Below are positions 25,365-32,193 of a stretch of 35,431 nt of DNA, piece by piece. The position numbers and the translations under genes are program-made. The stretch comes from Bacillus sp. EB600. Its GTDB lineage: Bacteria; Bacillota; Bacilli; Bacillales; Cytobacillaceae. The stretch lies in assembly GCF_024494385.1 (NCBI RefSeq), contig NZ_JAEVLT010000043.1, positions 1 to 35,431 of the forward strand. The letters are read 5' to 3'. The stretch's first letter is position 1, and every line of letters begins with the position of its first letter. The notes beneath the pieces are model-generated. The model was not told where the DNA came from and did not search any database. It worked only from the letters and a program-made list of their open reading frames with translations.

Positions 25365-26306
25365 ATGAAACTAATTACATTTAGCCGTGAAGGTATCAAA
25401 CAACGTGTTGGAGTCATCGTCAATGAAGAAGTCATCGATTTGAATATTGCATACAAGACTTTACTTGCATCAGAAGGAAAAATTCGCGCACAACAAATTG
25501 CTGAAGCATTTGTTCCAGCTGATATGACTGGATTTTTACAGGGTGGAAAGGAAAGCTTAGAATTCGCTAAAAAAGCCATTGACTATGCTTTAGAAAATAA
25601 AACAGATAATGGATATAGACTTGTATATGCTCTTAATGAAGTAAAAGTTGAAGCACCAGTTCCAGCTCCTGGAAAAATGATCTGTGTTGGTCACAATTAT
25701 CGCGAACATATTTTGGAAATGAAACGTGAAATCCCTCAATATCCTGTTGTATTTGCAAAATTTGCTAACACAGTTGTTGGACCACAAGATGATATTCCGT
25801 TCTTCCCAATTTCAGAACAACTTGACTATGAAGCAGAGTTTGCTTTCGTTATCGGAAAAAGGGCCAGAAACGTATCACAAGAAGAGGCTCTTGATTATGT
25901 TGCAGGATACACCATCGTAAATGATGTAACCTACCGTGACATTCAACGCCGCACAATTCAATGGTTACAAGGTAAGACAGTAGAGGGCAGCGCCCCAATG
26001 GGTCCATGGCTCGTTACATCTGATGAGCTAACAGATCCGTCTGGATTAGAAGTTATATTAGCGGTGAATGGTGAGGTAAGACAGCATACGAATACTGCCA
26101 ATCTAGTATTCTCTGTTCAATATTTAGTAGAGTTCTTATCCAATCTGATGACACTAGAACCAGGTGACATTATTTTAACAGGAACTCCAGGCGGAGTAGG
26201 TTTTGCAATGGATCCACAAACATTCCTAAAAGACGGAGATGTTGTCAAAATTGCAATTGATAAAGTTGGAACATTAGAAAATCAAGTGAAAAAAGTTACA
26301 GAGTAG
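25365..26306 (+). CDS. FAH-family hydrolase, probable fumarylpyruvate hydrolase
   Basis: A 313-residue fumarylacetoacetate hydrolase-fold enzyme. Visible marks are GKMICVGHNYREHILEMK (about residue 103), FAKFANTVVGP, the metal-ligand region LDYEAEFAFVIGK, YTIVNDVTYRDIQ, and the C-terminal GDIILTGTPGGVGFA. The ATG follows AAAGGAAAGGGAG. It is the first gene of an operon with a DinB-fold protein, gentisate dioxygenase and a 3-hydroxybenzoate hydroxylase, so hydrolysis of fumarylpyruvate (or maleylpyruvate) to fumarate (or maleate) and pyruvate is the likely reaction in the cytoplasm. An internal-deletion relic of this gene lies at 18705. Confidence 0.93.
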   Translation: MKLITFSREGIKQRVGVIVNEEVIDLNIAYKTLLASEGKIRAQQIAEAFVPADMTGFLQGGKESLEFAKKAIDYALENKTDNGYRLVYALNEVKVEAPVPAPGKMICVGHNYREHILEMKREIPQYPVVFAKFANTVVGPQDDIPFFPISEQLDYEAEFAFVIGKRARNVSQEEALDYVAGYTIVNDVTYRDIQRRTIQWLQGKTVEGSAPMGPWLVTSDELTDPSGLEVILAVNGEVRQHTNTANLVFSVQYLVEFLSNLMTLEPGDIILTGTPGGVGFAMDPQTFLKDGDVVKIAIDKVGTLENQVKKVTE

Positions 26307-26319
26307 GAGTGATCCTGAA

Positions 26320-26808
26320 ATGGGAACAAAAACAATCCAACAATCCATTGAATCGGTTCAACAGTCGATTGATAAAATGATTGGCACAGTTTTAGGGCTT
26401 TCAGAGGAAACGATCCGCTGGAAGCCAAGTGAAGATGAATGGTCGATTATACAAATTTTATGCCATGTATTAGAAGCAGTTCCTTATTGGTTGGGTGAGA
26501 TAGCTCAAATAAAGGCTCAGCCTGGTGAATTATGGGGAAGAAACCACCTTCAAGAGGCTCGTCTTGCCGCTGTAACGGACACCGACAAAAGGTCGGTTGA
26601 AGATGTGTTAAAAGAACTTGAGTCATTAAAATCCCAAGTTGGAAAAGAACTAGGAACTTTAAATAAAGATTCTTTGGCAATTGAAGCTATCAGCCGCAAC
26701 CCAAATTTTGGCACAAAACCGATTTCATTTATTGTCGACCACCTTATTATCGAACATGTCAGCAAGCACTATGGTCAGATAGAAAGAAATCTTTCAAAAT
26801 TAAACTAA
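26320..26808 (+). CDS. DinB-fold protein, candidate maleylpyruvate isomerase
   Basis: A 162-residue four-helix-bundle protein of the DinB/YfiT superfamily. The metal-binding His triad is present: H49 (ILCHVLEA), H146 and H150 (IIEHVSKHYGQ). The family includes mycothiol-dependent maleylpyruvate isomerase of actinobacteria and bacillithiol S-transferase (BstA) of Bacillus. The gene lies 13 bases after the hydrolase and before gentisate dioxygenase, exactly where a maleylpyruvate isomerase is needed, and no glutathione-type isomerase is present. I infer that it isomerises maleylpyruvate to fumarylpyruvate, perhaps with bacillithiol. A plain DinB stress protein is the alternative, but operon position argues against it. 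Confidence 0.85.
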   Translation: MGTKTIQQSIESVQQSIDKMIGTVLGLSEETIRWKPSEDEWSIIQILCHVLEAVPYWLGEIAQIKAQPGELWGRNHLQEARLAAVTDTDKRSVEDVLKELESLKSQVGKELGTLNKDSLAIEAISRNPNFGTKPISFIVDHLIIEHVSKHYGQIERNLSKLN

Positions 26809-26831
26809 TCTAAAGGTGGTGTTCAATTAAC

Positions 26832-27944
26832 ATGGCAGAAACAACTGAATTTATGAAGAGTCAAATTGTAAAAGATTTTACAGAAGATATTCGCCAATAT
26901 AATCTTGGGCCATTGTGGGAAGCAATTCCAGCATTAATGCATAAATCTCCAGAACCACATGCACAAGCTTATCTTTGGAAAGGTAGTTTGTTAGAAAAGA
27001 AATTACTGGAAGCTGCACAAATTTTCACACCAGAACGCGGTGGAGAACGAAGAGCGATTTACCTACAAAATCCTGGTTTGGACTATCGTCAACCTTGGGG
27101 TTGGGCTTCCACAACACAAACTCTTTATGCAGCTGTTCAATTGCTTCAACCCGGTGAAGTGGCTCCATCTCATCGCCACTCACAAAATGCGCTTCGTTTT
27201 ATTACAAAAGGTGAAGGTGCATATAGTATTGTTCAAGGTGAAAGAATCTTCATGGAAGAAGGGGATTTCTTAATTACACCGAAAAACCTTTGGCATGGTC
27301 ACGGCCACGAAGGTACAAAACCAATGATTTGGACCGATATTCTTGATATTCCAACGATTTATGCTTTAGGTGGTACGTTCTTTGAGAATTATCCAGAGAG
27401 AATTGAACAACCCAAAGTTCCGGATAATTATGGTTCACAACGCTATGCAGCGGGTATGCTACGTCCAGTTGCAGACCGTAGCCCATCTATTGCGCCACTA
27501 GGTTCATATAAGTGGAAACATACGTATACAGCAATTGAATCTTTAAGCCAATTTGAGCCAGATGAATTTGAAGGATATGCTATAGAATTTATTAACCCTT
27601 CGACCGGTACAACTGCAAACCCAACAATTGCGGCTTGGATTCAGAAGTTCCCTAAAGGCTTCCGTACAAAAGCACAACGTAGTACACATGCATCGATCCA
27701 TCAAGTATACAAAGGCTCTGGATACAGTATCATTAACGGTGTTCGCTTCGATTGGGAAGAAGGAGATTTCTTCTGTGTTCCGAACTGGGCTTGGGTTGAG
27801 CATGTAGCAACTGAAGACACATATTTCTTCACGACTAATGATATTCCAATTATGGAAAGATTCGATATTGAAAAACGCGAAGTATATGATCAAAATAATG
27901 GTCAACAAGAAGTTACTTCTGAGTTTAAACCATTATTGCCTTAA
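26832..27944 (+). CDS. Gentisate 1,2-dioxygenase
   Basis: A 370-residue bicupin ring-cleavage enzyme. The first cupin holds the Fe(II) ligands H114, H116 (APSHRHSQNALRF) and H155 (LWHGHGHEG), typical of gentisate and 1-hydroxy-2-naphthoate dioxygenases. The second cupin (about residues 280-340) has HQVYKGSGYS and EEGDFFCVPNWAW. The N-terminal part (LWEAIPALM and PWGWASTTQTLY) matches gentisate dioxygenases. It cleaves gentisate between C1 and C2 to maleylpyruvate using O2. An AGGTGG site lies upstream at a somewhat long spacing. Length is normal. Confidence 0.94.
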   Translation: MAETTEFMKSQIVKDFTEDIRQYNLGPLWEAIPALMHKSPEPHAQAYLWKGSLLEKKLLEAAQIFTPERGGERRAIYLQNPGLDYRQPWGWASTTQTLYAAVQLLQPGEVAPSHRHSQNALRFITKGEGAYSIVQGERIFMEEGDFLITPKNLWHGHGHEGTKPMIWTDILDIPTIYALGGTFFENYPERIEQPKVPDNYGSQRYAAGMLRPVADRSPSIAPLGSYKWKHTYTAIESLSQFEPDEFEGYAIEFINPSTGTTANPTIAAWIQKFPKGFRTKAQRSTHASIHQVYKGSGYSIINGVRFDWEEGDFFCVPNWAWVEHVATEDTYFFTTNDIPIMERFDIEKREVYDQNNGQQEVTSEFKPLLP

Positions 27945-27980
27945 GCTTTAAAAAGGGTTACTAATTTATACTTTACAGGG

Positions 27981-28019
27981 CTAAGCAGCTCAATATCATA
28001 TGGTTTTGCTGCTGCTTAG
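27981..28019 (+). other. Intercistronic hairpin in the gentisate operon
   Basis: CTAAGCAGC (27981-27989) and GCTGCTTAG (28011-28019) form a perfect 9-bp stem with a 21-base loop, in the 129-base gap between gentisate dioxygenase and the hydroxylase. Only a weak T-run follows, so partial termination or mRNA processing is more likely than full termination. Confidence 0.55.
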
Positions 28020-28073
28020 TACATACTTTTTGAATGTTTATTCCAAATAGAAGAAAAAGAGGGAGAGTTTTCA

Positions 28074-29339
28074 ATGACATATACAAACACTGAAAATACA
28101 GTTTTAATTGCTGGCGGCGGAATCGGTGGTTTAGCAGCAGCTCTTGCAGCAGCTGAAGCAGGTCAAGCAACAACAGTTTTTGAAAAAGCACCAGAGTTTG
28201 GAGAAGTTGGAGCAGGAATTCAATTAGCAGCAAACGGTGTTGCCGTTTTAAAACGCTACGGATTAATGGATCGCATTAATGATTTTGCTGTATACCCTAA
28301 ACGCCTTGTGTTAAAGGATGCTTGGACAGGAGAAGAATTAACTGCTTTAGACTTAGGAAAAGAGTATGAAGAAAGATATGGTGCTCCATACATTGTATTA
28401 CACCGTTCAGATTTACACAGCGTACTGTTAGAAGCATGTAAAGTAAGCCCATTAGTTTCACTTTATACAGATACAGATATCCACTCTGTTGAAAAAACTG
28501 CTGATGGTGTATACCTTACAAACCAACGTGGTGAAAAAATCAAAGGTAAAGCAGTAATCGGAGCAGATGGAATTCATTCAAATGTTCGTAAGCATTTCGT
28601 TCAAGATCAACCTGTTAACTCTGCATATGTAGCATACCGTGGAACACTTCCAATTGAGGTCGTTTCTGAAGATGCGAACATGGATGATGTAATTATGTGG
28701 ATTGGACCAAACTCTCACGTTGTTCAATACTGTGTACGTCGCGGAGAATTATATAATCAAGTTGTTGTTTTCAAAAGCCCTACTTGGACACCTGAATCTA
28801 CTGTGTGGGGAACACCAGAAGAAATGATGCAAGTTTTCGAAGGTTGTCATGAAAAAATTGGGAAAGCGCTTGAATTCATTAATAAAGATTTCAGATGGCC
28901 AATGTATGACCGTAACCCAATCGGCAATTGGACAGATGACAACATCACACTTTTAGGAGATGCAGCTCATCCAATGTTACAATACCTTGCACAAGGTGGA
29001 GTTCAAGCATTAGAAGATACTGCAAAATTAGCTGATGTATTAAAGGCACATGGTGAGAATTTTGAAGCCGCTTTCAAAGAGTATCAAGAAGAACGTCTTC
29101 CTCGTTCTGCACGTGTTCAAACAACTGCACGTTTCTGGGGAGAAATCATTCATGCTGTTGATCCATTAGCCATTGCTCTTCGTAATGATATCTTTAAGAA
29201 ATGTCAAGCTAATGGTTTCTTCTATACTGATTGGTTACATGGATATAAGAGAGAAGCAGCAGTATATCAAAATAAATTTGTGCCATTTGTAGATATTGAG
29301 AAACATATCACAAAAAAAGAATTAGAACTAGCAAAATAA
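28074..29339 (+). CDS. FAD-dependent aromatic monooxygenase, probable 3-hydroxybenzoate 6-hydroxylase
   Basis: A 421-residue class A flavoprotein hydroxylase. The FAD-binding GGGIGGL motif is at residues 14-20, the DG motif in VIGADGIHSNVRK and the GD motif in LLGDAAHPMLQYLAQGG near residue 300. The ATG has AGAGGGAGAG upstream. It is last in the gentisate operon, so para-hydroxylation of 3-hydroxybenzoate to gentisate is the best reading; salicylate 5-hydroxylation would need a different enzyme type. Related flavoproteins such as salicylate 1-hydroxylase look similar, so the exact substrate needs assay. The preceding genes supply the steps after gentisate. Confidence 0.9.
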   Translation: MTYTNTENTVLIAGGGIGGLAAALAAAEAGQATTVFEKAPEFGEVGAGIQLAANGVAVLKRYGLMDRINDFAVYPKRLVLKDAWTGEELTALDLGKEYEERYGAPYIVLHRSDLHSVLLEACKVSPLVSLYTDTDIHSVEKTADGVYLTNQRGEKIKGKAVIGADGIHSNVRKHFVQDQPVNSAYVAYRGTLPIEVVSEDANMDDVIMWIGPNSHVVQYCVRRGELYNQVVVFKSPTWTPESTVWGTPEEMMQVFEGCHEKIGKALEFINKDFRWPMYDRNPIGNWTDDNITLLGDAAHPMLQYLAQGGVQALEDTAKLADVLKAHGENFEAAFKEYQEERLPRSARVQTTARFWGEIIHAVDPLAIALRNDIFKKCQANGFFYTDWLHGYKREAAVYQNKFVPFVDIEKHITKKELELAK

Positions 29340-29360
29340 TAGAATAGAGAAACTAGCCCA

Positions 29361-29399
29361 AAGCACCTTCAGTCGGATACGACACGGAGGTGCTTTTTT
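29361..29399 (+). terminator. Intrinsic terminator of the gentisate operon
   Basis: AAGCACCT (29361-29368) and AGGTGCTT (29388-29395) pair perfectly, with an inner GTCG/CGAC hairpin, then a T-run. It lies just after the hydroxylase stop codon. Confidence 0.9.
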
Positions 29400-29400
29400 A

Positions 29401-29419
29401 TAATATTTTTAAAATATTA
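29401..29419. promoter_or_regulatory. Perfect 9-1-9 AT palindrome
   Basis: TAATATTTTTAAAATATTA has perfect 9-base arms. It resembles in composition the palindromes at three promoters in this window but no gene starts beside it now. The next 115 bases show nothing I can identify. Confidence 0.3.
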
Positions 29420-29534
29420 AGAAATCAATATATTTACATTTTGAACATTATTGCTGGGGGTTCCGGCAGAAAACGCTGAATGTTGGCGATACCCCTTGTA
29501 GCGTCGATATGACTTTGCATAGCCATTTTAGGCT

Positions 29535-29702
29535 TTAAACTAAACCATTCATGCTAACTAAACGTGCATCCATTAGATTTTTTTGCTTGACTGACCAATA
29601 GGAAATCATGTCGATCGGACTCTTAAAAGCAATGATTTTATTAGGTTTTCCAATGTCAATAGTAAACCCACTATGCTCTTTACCATTGGCAAGGACACTA
29701 TA
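29535..29702 (-). pseudogene. Fragment of a DUF3991/TOPRIM-type mobile-element protein
   Basis: An open stretch without start reads YSVLANGKEHSGFTIDIGKP, then NKIIAFKSPIDMISYWSVKQ and ends LVSMNGLV. The pattern of a nickase/primase-like TOPRIM domain (IAFESPIDMISYW) is known from DUF3991 proteins on Bacillus plasmids and integrative elements. It is cut at both ends, a relic of a lost mobile element. The family call is by pattern memory. Confidence 0.5.
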
Positions 29703-29884
29703 AAAAAGAGATTAAGCAACTAGAAGATGATTCCTTATTTGAAGGTGCTCACAATCCCTCAAATGATTTAGTGACCATAATAACTTTTAGTAATAATCGT
29801 GATTATCAAGGTTGGCGTGTAACTAATTTCAAAAGTAAACGACTAAAGGAAAACGTACGATTTAAATGTAAGCAACCTTTGTAA
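29702..29884 (+). pseudogene. C-terminal tail of an unidentified gene
   Basis: An open stretch of 60 residues without start: KKEIKQLEDDSLFEGAHNPS then NDLVTIITFSNNRDYQGWRV and a basic end. The stop codon is overlapped by a good terminator, so this is the true 3' end of a gene whose front is lost. I do not recognise it. Confidence 0.4.
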
Positions 29885-29899
29885 AAAAGGTTGTTTTTT
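29873..29899 (+). terminator. Intrinsic terminator of the truncated gene
   Basis: CAACCTTT (29873-29880) and AAAGGTTG (29886-29893) pair perfectly around a 5-base loop, followed by six T. Confidence 0.8.
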
Positions 29900-29920
29900 C
29901 TTTTGTAACTTGTATAAATG

Positions 29921-29962
29921 TGTTATGCAACAATCTGGCCCGATTCCCGATTATTGAATACA
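29921..29962. repeat. Dispersed palindromic repeat, diverged copy
   Basis: CAACAATCTGGCCCGATTCC and CGATTATTGAATA hold the GGCCCGATT core and the ATTGAATA end of the family found at 14649-14680 and 35123-35138. Confidence 0.45.
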
Positions 29963-30074
29963 TAGCCTATTCTCCAGATTAAGCATATGCTGTTTTTTCA
30001 CGAGTTTCTTCTATTATATATCGGTACTTTTTAAATTTAAAGTCGTATTTCTTAACTTAGATCATCTTCACAAG

Positions 30075-30350
30075 TTAAAATTTCGGCAAAGCTTCCACAG
30101 CATCCACCAAGACACTATAGGAATCGCGTAAATACCTTGCAGTGGTTGAAATTTTACTGTGACCGGCGAGTCTCCCCACTTTTTCAATATCATTATCCGT
30201 TGCTTTTAACATCCATTTGCAAAAAGTATGACTAACATATGAGTGTTTAATTTTTTCTTCGGCAAGCTATACCTTCAATCATCGCCTGGATTCCCCGCAC
30301 CGTAAACTTCGGGAATCTCTAACTGTAAAAATATAAGGGGAATCTTCAAC
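30075..30350 (-). pseudogene. Second decayed tyrosine recombinase (C-terminal part)
   Basis: Reads HTFCKWMLKATDNDIEKVGR, LAGHSKISTTARYLRDSY and ends DAVEALPKF, clearly homologous to the remnant at 16160-16369 and in the same orientation. Just upstream the expected H-x-x-R box is damaged (a lost base and a Ser for Arg), and further upstream the frame is broken. Only about 85 residues remain. It lies downstream of the HTH protein at 30425, which may have been its partner gene. Confidence 0.8.
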
Positions 30351-30424
30351 CAAGCTAGAGGTTTACTTTCTTGTGAATGTAACATGACGGATCCACTTTA
30401 CATTGATTGCTGACACCTTCTAGA

Positions 30425-31192
30425 TCAATTTTTCTCTTTTCGCTTCTGGACGGCCTCTTTCAAACTTTGTATGATGAATTCTTCTTGTGTCATCCCTTGT
30501 TTATCCGCATACTCCTTGACCTGATCCTTTAATTGGGTGGACCCATAAGCCACAAAGGAAACTAAATCGCTATCTAAAAAAACACCATTCGGCCTGGAGA
30601 TCATTTTCCCTTCTACAAGGCTCTTTTTCAACAAGTCTATTTCATCACGATGTTCAGTTTTATAGAAAGGAAGGAGCATTGGCTTCATTCCGATCTTAAT
30701 TTCACCATCCAAAACTTCCAACTTCATATTAGTAGGTCCTGCAATCCGATAGAATTGATCAATTAAATCAAACGTCAGCGATTTCACCTGTTTCGGTTTG
30801 TTCAATTGCAACACCACGGATCCTTTTTTGTTATTGGTGATCTCCTCGTCCAATTCCATGACCGGTTCGAACCCCTGCTGCTTTAAATCTTCGATCAAAA
30901 GCTCCCTCTCCCGGTTGGTCAAGGCCTTACCATTCCCGATTCCATCCCACTCCATGATCCGGGCAAATTCACCAGTCTCCTTGTTCTCGAACGGCTGGAA
31001 TAAAAAATACCCTGTTTTCTTATCATAGAATTTCTCTCTCCCCTTCACTCGGTTGAACAGATGGAGATTTGTGTCCAGATCCTCTTTTTTCACGAAGAAT
31101 GTATCAATGTTTCGATACGGCTTCATCACGGCCGGAAGTTCTCCAGATTTCATCTTATTGATGACGGTGGAAGGTGAAACTTTTATATTCAA
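30425..31192 (-). CDS. Helix-turn-helix protein of a mobile element, N terminus damaged
   Basis: A protein of at least 255 residues that I cannot name. Counting from a TTG at 31192 it begins NIKVSPSTVINKMKSGELPA, but the frame extends upstream as NSHTTKEIVAYLEG, which completes an excisionase-like helix-turn-helix. At 31237 the codon where ATG is expected is ATA and there is no ribosome site, so the natural start seems lost. The C terminus (VKEYADKQGMTQEEFIIQSL) looks like a ribbon-helix-helix or short helical tail. It lies just upstream of recombinase relics and is probably an element accessory protein. Confidence 0.6.
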   Translation of the reverse strand: MNIKVSPSTVINKMKSGELPAVMKPYRNIDTFFVKKEDLDTNLHLFNRVKGREKFYDKKTGYFLFQPFENKETGEFARIMEWDGIGNGKALTNRERELLIEDLKQQGFEPVMELDEEITNNKKGSVVLQLNKPKQVKSLTFDLIDQFYRIAGPTNMKLEVLDGEIKIGMKPMLLPFYKTEHRDEIDLLKKSLVEGKMISRPNGVFLDSDLVSFVAYGSTQLKDQVKEYADKQGMTQEEFIIQSLKEAVQKRKEKN

Positions 31193-31267
31193 CCCTTCTA
31201 AATAAGCAACGATCTCTTTGGTCGTATGTGAATTTATAACGGTAAAGAAATTATAATATTAAAAAGC

Positions 31268-31305
31268 CCAATTTCTCAGCATTAAATTGAGAAATTGGAT
31301 TTTCT
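31268..31305. terminator. Bidirectional intrinsic terminator
   Basis: A perfect 11-bp stem (31268-31278 with 31288-31298) with a 9-base loop; leftwards it is followed by GCTTTTTAATATT and rightwards by ATTTTC. It ends transcription of the small membrane protein gene. Confidence 0.8.
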
Positions 31306-31308
31306 TCA

Positions 31309-31339
31309 TTACTCAAGAAAAGCGCCCTATTCTTGAATA
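31309..31339 (+). repeat. Dispersed palindromic repeat copy
   Basis: TTACTCAAGAAAAGCGCCC followed by TATTCTTGAATA; CAAGAA and TTCTTG arms are inverted around the GCGCCC core. One of the best-preserved short copies. Confidence 0.6.
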
Positions 31340-31420
31340 TCGTTGTGTTTATGTTGGCTACACTTTTATTCCTGAAAACCACAACTTATTTGAAGTACAT
31401 TCTTGCTCAAACTTTTTAAA

Positions 31421-31851
31421 TTAGATTATTTTTATCGTTTCGTCATTACTTGGTAAACCAATGATATTGATAATTAAAATATAAACAGGAAAAACCATCA
31501 AACCTACTATCACAAAAAGACCTGTAACAGGATTAGGGGCATCCCCTCCATACGTTATTGGGAATAAAGATGCGATTATATATATATAAAGAATAAAATA
31601 TGGAACCCAAAGGATAACTGTCCAGAAGTTAGCTGTTCGACCTTTCATCCATTTTTTTGTAAAGAAAAAGAGCAGGATTGTCCAAATATAAATCCAACAA
31701 CAATAGTTACACCACTTAAAGTATTTACAGTACCAATATTCCAACCAGTTAATCTACTAATCCTATAAACATTACCCATAAGTTGGATAGGAACAAATAT
31801 CATAAGAGCATATAAAATGCTGACCACATTTAGTTTTATGAAATACTTCAT
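31421..31851 (-). pseudogene. Small four-helix membrane protein, -1 frameshift
   Basis: Starts at an ATG at 31851 after GGGGAGGA and reads MKYFIKLNVVSILYALMIFV through TVNTLSGVTIVVGFIFG; the frame then shifts at 31682-31683 and continues TKKWMKGRTANFWTVILWVP to the stop at 31421. One missing base in a C run (GGACAATC for an expected GGGACAATC on the coding strand) repairs it to about 143 residues with four hydrophobic segments. I do not recognise a family; function unknown. Confidence 0.7.
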
Positions 31852-31916
31852 TTAGAAAATTCCTCCCCTTCAACGTAATAACAATTATCTCAAATTCCCA
31901 TAATTTCCACAAATAG

Positions 31917-31992
31917 TTATTCGAGAATATGGCTCTAGAATGCAAATAGGCGCTAATCCTTGCTGCAGGATAGCGCCCTTTAATGGAATAAG
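31917..31992. repeat. Dispersed palindromic repeat, long form
   Basis: Begins TTATTCGAGAATATGGC and ends GCGCCCTTTAATGGAATAAG. Inside is a hairpin of 11 bp with one bulge (31949-31960 with 31967-31977). The 30 bases before it (ATCTCAAATT...TTCCACAA.TAG) also match the flank of the copy at 35067, so the repeat unit is longer than its core. Confidence 0.6.
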
Positions 31993-32048
31993 TATAGTTA
32001 GTTCAAAACTTCATATTAATTCTAACTGTGAGAAGCACCATCATACTT

Positions 32049-32190
32049 TCAACTAACTTCATTTTTTGGTTCACTTTTTTTAGGCTTTTCGTTCAAAATG
32101 GAACGTAATTCTCTAATATCCTCTTCCGACAAGGAAATAAGAACCCGATTGTGAAAGAAGTAATCCTTTTAATTCACAAACCGATATTAA
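32049..32190 (-). other. Open remnant ahead of a gene tail, with repeat piece
   Basis: Reads KDYFFHNRVLISLSEEDIRE then LRSILNEKPKKSEPKNEVS and a stop, directly after an in-frame TAA. Only a TTG could start it (27 residues). Bases 32135-32162 also resemble the ACCCGATTGT end of the dispersed repeat. Probably the tail of a lost gene; not recognised. Confidence 0.2.
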
Positions 32191-32193
32191 TAA

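Noticed and set aside
27543..27908. Leftward 121-residue frame in gentisate dioxygenase
   Set aside because: Antisense to conserved cupin sequence; no family features.
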